From Quillaja saponaria (Eukaryota > Streptophyta > Magnoliopsida > Fabales > Quillajaceae): 64,000 nt of DNA. The DNA is taken from NCBI GenBank assembly GCA_029379385.1, contig CM055617.1, positions 16,562,679 through 16,626,678 on the forward strand, written 5' to 3'. Shown here one piece after another: positions 22,701 through 32,677 of the stretch. The translations under genes were made by a program, and so were the position numbers. The first letter of the stretch is position 1. The number at the start of each line of letters is the position of its first letter. Below the pieces are notes generated by a model that was given only the letters and a program-made list of their open reading frames with translations, did no database searches and had not been told where the DNA came from.

Positions 22701-25700
22701 TCTTATAACTTTCTCTCTTTGACTTAATAGACCCTAGTGTCTCTAGTAGCTATAGATTTCATTTTCCATTTCTTAAGGTGAATGTCTAGAATCACAATCC
22801 TATGTTGAAGGGTTGTACTTCTCCACAGGGATCACCTTGCAGTCCTTACAATAACTTTGATCCACCATCCTTATGAGGATGAAATCTATTTGGCTAGTAG
22901 TAAACCCACTTCTAAAGGTAACCAAGTGTGACTCGCTCTTCTTATACCAACTATTAGTGAGAATTAGATCAAATAGTCATTACAAAATCAAGAATGGCTT
23001 CTCATGCTTCATTCACCTCAATAAAACCATTACCACCGTGCACATTTCTGAAACCTCCCCTATCCTTTCCTACATGCCCATTTTAATCCCCTAATAAAGA
23101 TCTGATCACCATTCACCTACACTATCTCATCTAAGTTGTCTCAGTATCTCTTATTCTTAGAGTCATCTAGTCTTACTTCTGGAGTGTAAGCACTAATTAC
23201 ATTAATAGCCTCCCCTCCTACATTTAGCTTAACAAGTAGAATCATATCTCCTTTCCTGATAACATCAGCAACACCTTCCTTTAGATACTTGTCTAGGATT
23301 ACCTATAACAAAGCTTAAAACATGTATTTTCTATCTTTCTAAGCCTTTTCACCTACCCATTTAGTATCCTGTAGGTAGAAAATATTTATAATGTCTAATC
23401 ATAGCTACTAGCTCTATTAATCTACCCGCAAGTGATCCTATGTTCCAAGTTGCTACTTGAATCCTATGGTCATGGAATAGCTTCTTTACTTGCACCCATC
23501 CATCTAGATTCGAGAACCTTACCTATTTTTCATCACACCCGAGTGGCATTGACACGTTGCTTTAAGAAACACCTAGTTAACCTTTTCCCATTAATCATTA
23601 CAGACGACGTCTAATTAGGGGACGGCCCCAATGAGTTTTGCCTAAGGTCTATGTTCATGAATTTTGACAAAGTTTTAAGTTGGCTGTGGCTTGGGACCAG
23701 CTGTGAGCATACTCAACACAAGGGGGGTTACTCTTGAGATTGTTTATAGATGTACTAATTTTACAAATGGATATCTGCTCTAGCTGTCATATCTTTACTC
23801 TTTTTATTGAAGAGCTTAAGTTTGTTCCTAACTTCTTAGGAATCATTAGAATGTTTATGTACGATAAATATATTGGGGCTTAGACCTTTTTTTAGCCTCT
23901 TTGAAAGTCTTGAGTCTCTTTCTGGTGCCTTGATTCATTAGAGACCATGAAAAAGCTATGGGCCTAAACATCTTCCTATTCCAATTGGAACAAATGCAAC
24001 TGTTTGCTTAAACTTGTATTTAGGCCACCAATCATTTTATTTTGTAAGCTGGATTTTGCGCAATTGACCTTCTGCAATTCCATCAGATGTCTGCCTACTC
24101 GTTCTGCATAGTTTGATATTTTCATTTTTGTTTTGTAGAAAATAAACAATTATCATGTTTTTGGCAGGTAAAAGAAGATTAAAAGATCTGTTGGTGCAAA
24201 AAGATAATCGTTTTTGCGCTGATTGTAATGCTCCAGATCCGAAATGGGCGTAAGTATTATACCTTCATATCTTGCTACCCTGGTAATTCTCTTATAGTTT
24301 ATGAGAGTAAGTAAGAAATGCATAATGAGAGGAAGCTGATAAAACACTTCATGCATTCAGTGCTCCAGACAGGCTAACTATGTCGATATTTTTTTCTCTA
24401 ATTTATTTTCTCTAGCTGTTATGAAGTCATTTGTTAGCTTCATTTTCAGGTCTGCCAATATTGGAGTTTTTATATGCTTGAAGTGTTGTGGTGTGCATAG
24501 AAGTCTTGGTACTCATATATCAAAGGTAACTTCTGCCATGTTGGATTTACATGTGGAAACATTTGTTGATAGGTCAAGAGATGACTAGTTAAGGATGCTC
24601 TGGTATGCAATGATCTATGTTCTTTTCTTTGCATTAGGCATATGTTAAAGAGGTAGTATGTGTGAGTGTGACGTCTATCCTATTTAGGTCTACCTTAAGT
24701 GTGTCATTAAGTTAAAAGTGTTTTAGTCTTATTGAATTGCTTCTTTTAATATAAATAGTAGAAGAGGCTATAGCATTTTGTAAACTACTTGCTCTTGATC
24801 CCAAAAGGGCCAATCACAGCTAGGGCCCTTGAAACTCTATAAATAGCCCAGATAATCTGATATACACCCAATGTAGGATTTAAATAGCCTAGATCAATCC
24901 AATATATAATCGATGTGGGACTCAACACATGCCAACTCCCATATAACAGATTTGGTTGTTACAAACTTTCCAACTTAAAACCTTGAAGTCCTTGTCAAGG
25001 CCCACATAGAATTTGGGTTGGAATGCACTCTGATACCATTTTGTCATGACACGTGAAATGGGTTAAATCACATGCCCTTGACCCCAAAAGGACCAGTCAC
25101 AATTAGGGCTCCCTAAAGCCACTTAAATAGTCGTGTATAATTCCAATATTTGACTTAGCACACGCCGCCAACCCACACATAACAGATTGGGTCGTTGCAT
25201 GAGGGCTATCCTTTTCCTTTTTTTTTTTTTTTTTTTTTTCATTTTCTTTGCCGTAATTTCAATGTTAAACTAATGGGGAACCCCCTCCCCCAACCATTAT
25301 TTTTGCTATATTGACGATGCTTGCAACCTAGATTGTTTATATGAGTGTTTCTCCTATACAAACTTCAATGGAAAGGAAAAGGTTCAACTTGATATGATGG
25401 ATGAAGCATTGGTCATTCTAAATTGGTTGTACCTAAAACAATAAATATCATATTTAATTTACATTTTCTAGCAATTTCTTATAAGTTTAAGAGGACTGAG
25501 TACCAAAAAAAAAAAAAAAGGAAAAGAAAAAACTCAATAAAAAAGCACAGAATCAGAAAGGAAATGTTGCGAGTCCTTCAAATACCTCTTTTTGATATAT
25601 GAAACCGGATATGAGAAATTTGATAGCAATAATCATATTTTGACATGGTGAAATCTCAAGGAAAAAATCAGTTTTAAATCAAGACCAACATGAAGTGTAT

Positions 25701-28700
25701 CACGCAATATTATATTTTTTTAGACTACAAATTAACAGAAAATGGATACTATATTTTTTTAGACTACAAATTAACCGAAAATGTATTTACAACAACTATG
25801 GGACACCGCAGAAATCATTTCCTGTCCACGACACCATGTGAATGGTTACTCTGAAGTAAGAAAGAGATAACATGTCCTTGACTCAATATCAACAAATAAA
25901 TGATTGCTGGTTATGATCATTTTACCTGGTTTAATTTGGCCGTTCTAACTTTGTTATGTTTATTTGTTAATATGATATCTATATATATCCATTCTCACTG
26001 TTCCTTTTAACTTCAAAATTTCAAGCCCAGTTTGTTCTCGTGAACTATATTTATCAGTTCGAGAGGTGAAATATAAGTATTCCTTTCCACTTGATCTCCT
26101 AACTGCTAGTTTATTTGATGTAGAACGGGGCTTGAGAGAGTTCCACAGGAATGATTTTAGGGTTGTTTGGCTTCTATTGCATCAAATAAATTAGGACTCA
26201 GGGTTTAGGGTTTTATGGTGGAAAGAGATTGGAAATTGGAGGCTGTTATGGGGAGCAAAAGATTGGGGACAAGAACATAATCTGATCTGTCACAGGGATG
26301 TGAACAGTACTTGTCATAAATTGTATATGTGGGGTTTTATGATAAAGGTAATAGTAGAAGAAAAAAATAGATGACGTAACCTAGACATCACATAGGGTTC
26401 CATAGGTATCACAGATAGATTTTCATAGGCGTCACACCTAGAAAGGAATTGCATCACACACAATAGCACTCCGTGGTGGCTGATATTCTTAATAACTCAT
26501 TCATTATCCTTAGTGCCTATTGCAATGCTTTAAATAGAGTATTCATGACTTTGGCCAAAGTTTACTTAAGCCCAAAGTAATGAACCGAACTCTAAATGGA
26601 AAGAAAGGACCTAATTAAGCTAAAACTGCCTAAAACCTACTAGAAAACCTCTACTAAACAGAACCAAATAGGCTATTCCCCTACTACTACAGAATTATAA
26701 AACATAATTCTATTTTCCTGAGGTCTTTAATTTCTTTTGCATTTTACATCACTGTTCCTTATGTACATGCAAATGTTGTGTATATTCATATTCACTATTC
26801 CTTGCAATATTCATAAAGATAGTTTTATTTCCATGAGCTATAATTATCTATATTACTGAATATGCAGAGGGTGACATTCCTATCTACAATTTTTATCTGC
26901 TTGTTCCTCCTATTTCTCAACATGCAAATAATTTTGTCTATTCTTTTAGTGTCATAAGCTACTTTACTTTCTAAGAATTTGGCTATCTATATCAGAGGAC
27001 ATGCACAACTTCTTGCTTCGGATTTTGACAGATTATATATTTGTTTTACTGTCCTCTTTTTTTTTTAATGCACTTCAACAGTTAGAAAAAAAAATTTAAT
27101 TTTGACATTTCAGGTATTGTCTGTGACATTGGATGAATGGTCTGATGATGAAATTGATGCAATGATTGAAGTTGGAGGAAACTCTTCTGCTAATTCAATT
27201 TATGAGGCTTATATTCCTGAAGGGTATTCAAAACCCAGACTGGATGCCGGTCATGATGAGCGTGCAAAGTTCATCCGGTGAGACATGGATTTATATAATT
27301 TTCGCATTATATCAGCATTTGATCGTGTTTATGGCTATTCAAATTTATTTCATGTCTTTGCCATGAATTATAAAGGGTTGCCACACTGGGAAATTCTGAC
27401 ATAAAATCATCACCTCAGGCTGCTATAGTTGTCACAGTGCTTTTTTTTTTTTTTTTCAACTTTCTGGACGACGCTTTCCTATTCTTTGTAACTCTCGTCT
27501 ATCGTGCATATGTGAGTATTGACAGTCTAGTTTGGATGTTTGGACTGTACATGCTGGGTGAAAGCACTTTCAATTCTTGCATAATTGCTCAAGTTAATAT
27601 TAGTTGTACTTACATTATCAAAATTTTGAATGTAGGTCGAAGTATGAACATCAAGAATTTTTGAAACCTAGCTTGCGAATTGTTTCATTGCCAACTGGAA
27701 GGAGCTCTCTCCAATCTTGTTTTTCTAGAAAGATTATGGATAATTTCCGAAGCAAAAGTGCTGCGCAGAAAACGGTAATCTCGTTCTCTATATCCTGTAC
27801 CTCTATGATTAAGAGACATGCTTATATGTTTGATGACCATACATTTTGTGGTAGCATTTCGCAGAGTAGCTGCTATTAAGTTAATTACCCAAACAAACTT
27901 TTATTTTCAATGGAAATAGTTTATATCATTTGTGTGGAATTTCTCCATGTTTTATTACTTTAGTAGTATGCAAGCTATAACCAAAGAGATGATAAGTCTC
28001 ACTGGCTTTTGGTTAAACCTGTGCACAATTTCAGTCTATCTGATGTTGATGGTTGGAACAGGAAGGCATGATAGAATTTATTGGATTGTTAAAGGTGAAA
28101 GTTATCAAAGGCACAAATTTAGCTATCAGAGATATGATGTCGAGTGATCCTTATGTTATCTTGACTCTTGGGAATCAGGTTAGTTGTTATCTTTTCAGCA
28201 TTTGTTACTGGGACTGTGGCTCTGGAACCTCCTGGAGTTTATCTCTCTCTCTTTTTCTTTTTTTTCTTTTTTTTTTTTTTATGACAAAAGGAAGTCTGGG
28301 TAGCTGGTGATTTATTTCACTTAGAATTTATGTTTTCAGACTGTTCAGACAACTATAGTAAAAAGCAACTTGAATCCAGTATGGAATGAGGAACTTATGC
28401 TGTCCGTTCCTCAGATTTATGGATCCATAAAATTGGTAAGCCTTAAAGTTTTCATTTTCTTCTTGATTATCACAATTAAAATTGTTTGCATTTCTGTTTT
28501 ATGGTTCCTGTATCCTTTGTTTTCTTGCAAACATTTGCATGTGTATTTGTAAACCCAGAAATTCTATCACATCAGACCTATCCATATTGCATACATGTTA
28601 CTTTTCATCTTTATTATTTTTAATGCGTGCATGAAGGACATTGACATAATGTGCCAACATCTAGTATAGGGTTTCTTGTATCAAAAGGGAAATAGAGAAG

Positions 28701-31131
28701 TTAAACAAATTGGCCTCTTCCCCTTAAAACTTTCCAATCTCCTTTCATGATCCTTTACCAACCAGGAACACTGATTAGCTATACCGATATTGAAAGCTAA
28801 CCCTCCAAGATGAAAACTAGGCTATTTTCTACACTTTCAAGAGGTCAGTTATAATCTGAGGAGAAAGCCTAAGAAGGCCTTGCTCTACATCAAATTATTG
28901 GTGTTGGACTAACTCTAATTAGGACTCGCCAGCCAAACAACAGTTTAAGCTCAGACAGAACAGGAACGTTCGTGGTATCCATAGCCTTTCTTCTTTTTCG
29001 GTCAAATCCTAGTTTCGTTTTGTGCTCCCTGTCAACTAGCCTGATTGGCTCGCCTTGTGCAGATTTAGAAATGAGAGAATTTTTGAAAGTCACTCTCGCC
29101 AACCTACGTTCAAACTAACATGCAATACAATTTCACTTCATAGCACAGCTAAAACAAGAAACACTACCTTAGACAGCTTGCATAAACAAAATGGAGTTCA
29201 AAACAAATTTGCCACTGTAAAGAGCCATTCAGCAAAACAAGAAGATCTGAAGCTTCCCTGTCACAAAAACTCCTGAAAAATATTCAGGTCCAAGAAACTG
29301 TTTCTCCATCCAAAACATTAAAAAAAAAAAGAGAGATGAAGGGCATGGTCGAGGGAAGAAAACCTGAAGGGGTGGGAAAAGTGAAGAAAATTTGCCTTTT
29401 TGAATCCAACGATCTTCCCAAAAAGAATACAACTACCAACTAATAGAATCCCATAGTTCTATCAGGGATAATTTAAGAAGAATTAAGAAAATAGAAAAGA
29501 GAGAGATGATTCGAGGGGATTGGGAACCTCCAAATCAGATCACTTCAAGGGGATCAGGGCCTTACATTACTAAGAAAGTGCTGTATTTTTCTAGATTGAT
29601 TTCATAGCCATGCATCATCTACATATTTATAGTGCTTGAAAACTAATAAATTAATAATTACTTGCCCGGAAAGTAATAGTAATTACTTGGAGATAGAGCT
29701 TACTTGGGCCTAAAGTCTACTTGAACATATGTAAAAGCTGTAATTATATAATGTAATTAAAATTACTAAATTAACCCTCATTAGTTGCAGGGTCTTATCA
29801 TTCCCTCATTCCCCCCGCTCTTCAAATCAACCTTGTCCCCTTGGTTGAGCAGCAACTTCTCCAAAAGGGCATGACAGTCTCCTTAGTAGAGTCAGTTGAG
29901 GATATGTTACATGTGATGCTGACCCACGTAAATTCTTTAAGCCTTCATTCTGTATGGCAGAAAACCAAACCATTATGATTTGAAAACCGAATAATAAAGA
30001 ACTTTATTATCCCATTTTTCAACCTCTTTCCGTAGCTCTGCTGCAGGCATTCCTGACTTTGTCCCATTTGGAAACAAGAAGCTCCAGCATTGCTTTCAAT
30101 TTCTAGATCAACTAATTTCTTGAATTCAATACAATCATCATATACTTCAATTGGCTCCTTGATACGTAGCGATTCATCATCAAAATTAGATGGTGTGTTG
30201 TTGGTTATATTGTAGGAATCATAGTTGGGCGAATCTTGATAATTAAAAGAATAATTTTTTGCTGTAAATCTTCAAGTTCACCATGACTTCTACTGGTTCT
30301 TCTTGAATTGTTTCCTGCACAGCTGACATGCCAAGTGGCACTTTTATAGATCTTGTTATAAAATCATTTAGCTTCCTGTTACCACCATTGTTTCTCTCAT
30401 CAAAGAATTGGTTTATTGCAGCAAACATAGACTGCATGAACTCTACCAACTTACATATCCCAATTGTCGGAACTGCTATGTAATAGTGATCTTAAGTGGC
30501 ATTAATTGGTATGGATATTGCATATATATTCTCCGATGTCAAGAGGGTCAAGTAAGGTGAATTGTTTTTTTCACTTCTCCATAGAACTTTAATTGCCTGG
30601 CCTCCATAAAGTTCGCTCTTTTTGCTTATATTTGATTTTAAAACATAAATACTTCTGTAAAGATTTTATCAGAATTTTTTTACGACATTTGATATAACAA
30701 GTGGGAGACACCAATATTAGGTGTAGCTTCATAGAGAGTAAGAGTGTTTTTTTCTGTGAACTTATGTGTGTTAATTAAAGAAAATGATTTTAGTATCCAC
30801 AGAGAGAGAAAGATATGAAAATTTAACTTATCATCTTGCTGCATTGCAGCGAGTTTTTGATCATGACACATTTTCGGCTGATGATATAATGGGAGAAGCA
30901 GAAATTGATCTCCAGCCCTTGATAACATCTGCAATGGCATTCGGAGATGCAGGAATGTTTGGTAATATGCAGATAGGGAAATGGCTGAAATCAAATGACA
31001 ATGCCCTTATAGATGATAGCACAGTCAATATTGTTGATGGTAAGGTTAAACAGGAGGTGTCCCTCAAGCTCCAGAATGTGGAATCCGGAGAATTAGAACT
31101 AGAACTTGAGTGGCTGCCTCTGGACCAATAG
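19784..31131 (+). CDS. ADP-ribosylation factor GTPase-activating protein, ArfGAP plus C2 domains (AGD11/12/13 type)
   Basis: Eight coding exons join in frame: 19784-19820, 24168-24249, 24450-24525, 27114-27277, 27636-27774, 28062-28178, 28340-28435 and 30850-31131, all with GT-AG introns, total 993 nt, 330 residues. Residues 14-130 form the ArfGAP domain: zinc finger C29, C32, C49, C52 (C-x2-C-x16-C-x2-C) and the arginine finger R57 in GVHRSLG. A basic linker follows, then a C2 domain from about 170 with calcium-site aspartates at D190, D195, D241 and D243. The protein should stimulate GTP hydrolysis by ARF GTPases in vesicle traffic, the C2 domain directing it to phospholipid membranes. Length is close to the roughly 337 residues of Arabidopsis AGD12. 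The start MSHQLEFG is chosen because an earlier ATG at 19,759 is out of frame. Introns of 4.3, 2.6 and 2.4 kb are enlarged by transposons. No break is seen. Confidence 0.95.
20807..21668 (+). mobile_element. 5'-truncated RTE LINE (copy b), plus strand, inserted in copy a
   Basis: Plus-strand RT C-terminal coding ([30 protein letters not shown], 20,815-20,980; [20 protein letters not shown], 21,415-21,475) ends in the RTE tail TTGAGTTGAGTTG at 21,647. It is flanked by the 8-bp duplication TCTAGATT at 20,799-20,806 and 21,669-21,676, and it splits copy a between two parts that join logically. Confidence 0.8.
20997..21400 (-). mobile_element. 5'-truncated RTE LINE (copy c), minus strand, inserted in copy b
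   Basis: Minus-strand 3' end of an RTE element, from a [17 protein letters not shown] start at about 21,393 to the 3' tail (TTAAGTTGAGT on the minus strand) at 20,997. Flanking 15-bp duplications, 20,982-20,996 and 21,401-21,415, match at 13 of 15 positions, and the coding sense of copy b resumes on the far side. Confidence 0.8.
24779..25199 (-). mobile_element. TRIM-like miniature LTR element
   Basis: Two related terminal repeats, about 24,779-24,963 and 25,042-25,199 (shared CCCAAAAGG, TCACA(G/A)(C/T)TAGGGC, AACAGATT(T/G)GG), enclose only about 80 bp. On the minus strand the repeats start TGTAACAACC / TGCAACGACC, and the right-hand one is followed by TGGTATCAGAG (25,038-25,028), a tRNA-Met primer site. 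No coding capacity. This is the layout of terminal-repeat retrotransposons in miniature. I could not confirm a target duplication. It lies in intron 3 of the ArfGAP gene. Confidence 0.6.
25200..27113. other. Rest of ArfGAP intron 3
   Basis: Non-coding. Holds a poly-T run (25,217-25,239), an A-run near 25,505, a two-copy 39-bp tandem repeat (about 25,705-25,785) and an unassigned 26,130-26,750 segment that may be an old mobile-element fragment. No gene seen. Confidence 0.5.
25705..25785. repeat. 39-bp tandem repeat, two copies
   Basis: TTTTTTTAGACTACAAATTA followed by AC(A/C)GAAAATG occurs twice with TAGAC at 25,721 and 25,760, giving a period of 39 bp. Confidence 0.85.
28436..28860. other. 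First part of ArfGAP intron 7
   Basis: Intronic sequence with no recognisable gene or repeat; the donor GTAAGC is at 28,436. Confidence 0.5.
29430..29800 (-). mobile_element. Probable 3' LTR of a minus-strand LTR retrotransposon in ArfGAP intron 7
   Basis: On the minus strand an LTR start TGATAAGACCCTGCAAC at 29,800 follows directly after a purine-rich tract (GAGCGGGGGGAATGAGGGA, 29,819-29,801). A TATA-like box ACTATAAATATG lies near 29,615. The left end is uncertain; 28,870-29,430 may belong to the same insertion. Confidence 0.5.
29813..30470 (-). pseudogene. Internal remnant of the intronic LTR retrotransposon
   Basis: Minus-strand reading just before the polypurine tract ends with [18 protein letters not shown], resembling the C-terminus of gypsy polyproteins. 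Further upstream a 68-codon frame (30,449-30,243) has [20 protein letters not shown], which may be an N-terminal gag piece. If so, nearly all of pol has been deleted. Lineage not determined. Confidence 0.4.
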
Positions 31132-31413
31132 GTACATATTGGCCTCTGAAGCATCTGTAATTCTTTTATGTATTTCATTGTGGAATGACTGTCTTTTTTT
31201 TTCTTTTTTCTTTTTTTTTTCCTTTCTTTTTACTCTATTTAATTTATCTAAATCATGTTGTTTTTGTCTTCTCAAAATCAAATTGTGTGGAAATTTGAGC
31301 AATTTTGTCCATAAGAAAATAGAAAGAAAAGGAAACACATATACCTTGTGAGATGTCTACCTCCTACTATTGAATTTTTTATTTGAAAAAACTTCAGCAA
31401 TTCATTTCATTTA

Positions 31414-32020
31414 GAGTGTGTTTGAAACCACAAAATTGTGGAATTCAATTCATTCTAAATGAACTTTGATTAAAATCTTATGTTTGGTATCTATTTTTCA
31501 TTAGAATTCAATTCATTCTAAATCATACTTTATAATATTTTTTTTCATTTTGAATTCTTATTAAAATTGGTATGATTCATTAAGAATTCAATTCAATTAG
31601 ATTAAAAATACATATATACCTTTTATTTTTACTCCTCATATCCACATCTCAAAAACTACAACCCCTCGTTCTTCTTCCTATCCCATTTCTCATCTCATTT
31701 CTTCCCTTCTTTCTTTTCCCTCCCCTTCCCTTCATTTCTCTTCATCTTTATAATATATTAATTTGTACCAATGATTTAAGTTGTTTTTGTAAGGAAAAAA
31801 AAAACTTGTATTAATGCAAGGGTAATTTTGTAAAAGTACTAAAATGAAATGAATTCTATTAGTTATAATAATATTCCAAAAACTATAATTTAATTGAATT
31901 CATTTGAATTATATCACTTAAATGATTTATTCTAAACATTAAGAAATAATTTAAGTTGAATTTAATTGAAATGAATTGAATTGAACTGAACTCTAACATG
32001 GATTTATTCCAAACTCACCC
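31414..32020. mobile_element. Tourist-like MITE (PIF/Harbinger type)
   Basis: 607 bp with terminal inverted repeats GAGTGTGTTTGAAA / GGGTGAGTTTGGAA (imperfect), flanked by TTA at 31,411-31,413 and 32,021-32,023, the duplication expected for PIF/Harbinger elements. The interior has many AATTCAATTC-type blocks and no ORF. It starts about 280 bp after the ArfGAP stop. Confidence 0.65.
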
Positions 32021-32023
32021 TTA

Positions 32024-32656
32024 GTGTTAATTTGTGTTGATTGTAGATTTGTAGTGTTGTATTTACTTATGCCTTAATTTTCTGTTTTTGTTTGAGAGTT
32101 TGAAATGACAAATATACTAAAGACCTATCAAGTAGTACATAGAATACAAGGAAACAACAGTTAACTCAGCTTGGTGCATCCTCTGTCAGAATTGGCCATT
32201 GGAGCAATAGGGTGGATATAGGATTTGTTTCTCTGTTATTATTTAATTTTTTTTTGTAATATTTAATACTAAATGTTTACAGAGATTTTCATTTTTCTTA
32301 ATACGTTCATATAGTGTTTTTATCCGTTTACGTGTGCTTTGATTAATTTATTATATTAAAGTCTAAAAAAAAGATAAAGTTTATTGCCATTTTGTGCAAA
32401 AGGTCCCATTGCTACAAGTTTTACAAATTTTTAGTTTTATTTTCTTTAATTTATGGGGGAGTGATACAATGCTCAATTGAAACATTACACATTCCGTGCA
32501 AGGTGGTGAAGCTACGCAGTTAAGGTGTTAAATCATAAAGCACATTACTTACTTATTTGCTTGCCAACTATTGTTGACCACTTTAAAAGATTGTCACCAA
32601 CACCTTAATTCTCATTACCAGTTGCAGACATCATTTATTGAGTTAGGTAGAACCTA
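32024..32656. other. Intergenic, nothing recognised
   Basis: AT-rich, no ORF with family resemblance and no clear repeat. Confidence 0.5.
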
Positions 32657-32677
32657 TTAGCATTTATTGTACTAATA

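Larger units (their letters stand above)
20200..23720 (-). mobile_element. RTE-type LINE (copy a), minus strand, in the first coding intron of the ArfGAP gene
   Basis: On the minus strand from about 23,720: 5' region and endonuclease (about 23,640-22,720, decayed), RT N-terminal part with [10 protein letters not shown] and [11 protein letters not shown] residues (about 21,950-21,690), then, after a foreign insert at 20,807-21,668, the rest of RT ([14 protein letters not shown], [39 protein letters not shown] at 20,667-20,395). Many stops. The outer limits are approximate: I could not find its target-site duplication. Plus-strand frames across this region are antisense shadows. Confidence 0.8.

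Noticed and set aside
30680..31338. Minus-strand frames of 79-105 codons
   Set aside because: Antisense to the last ArfGAP exon and its 3' flank.
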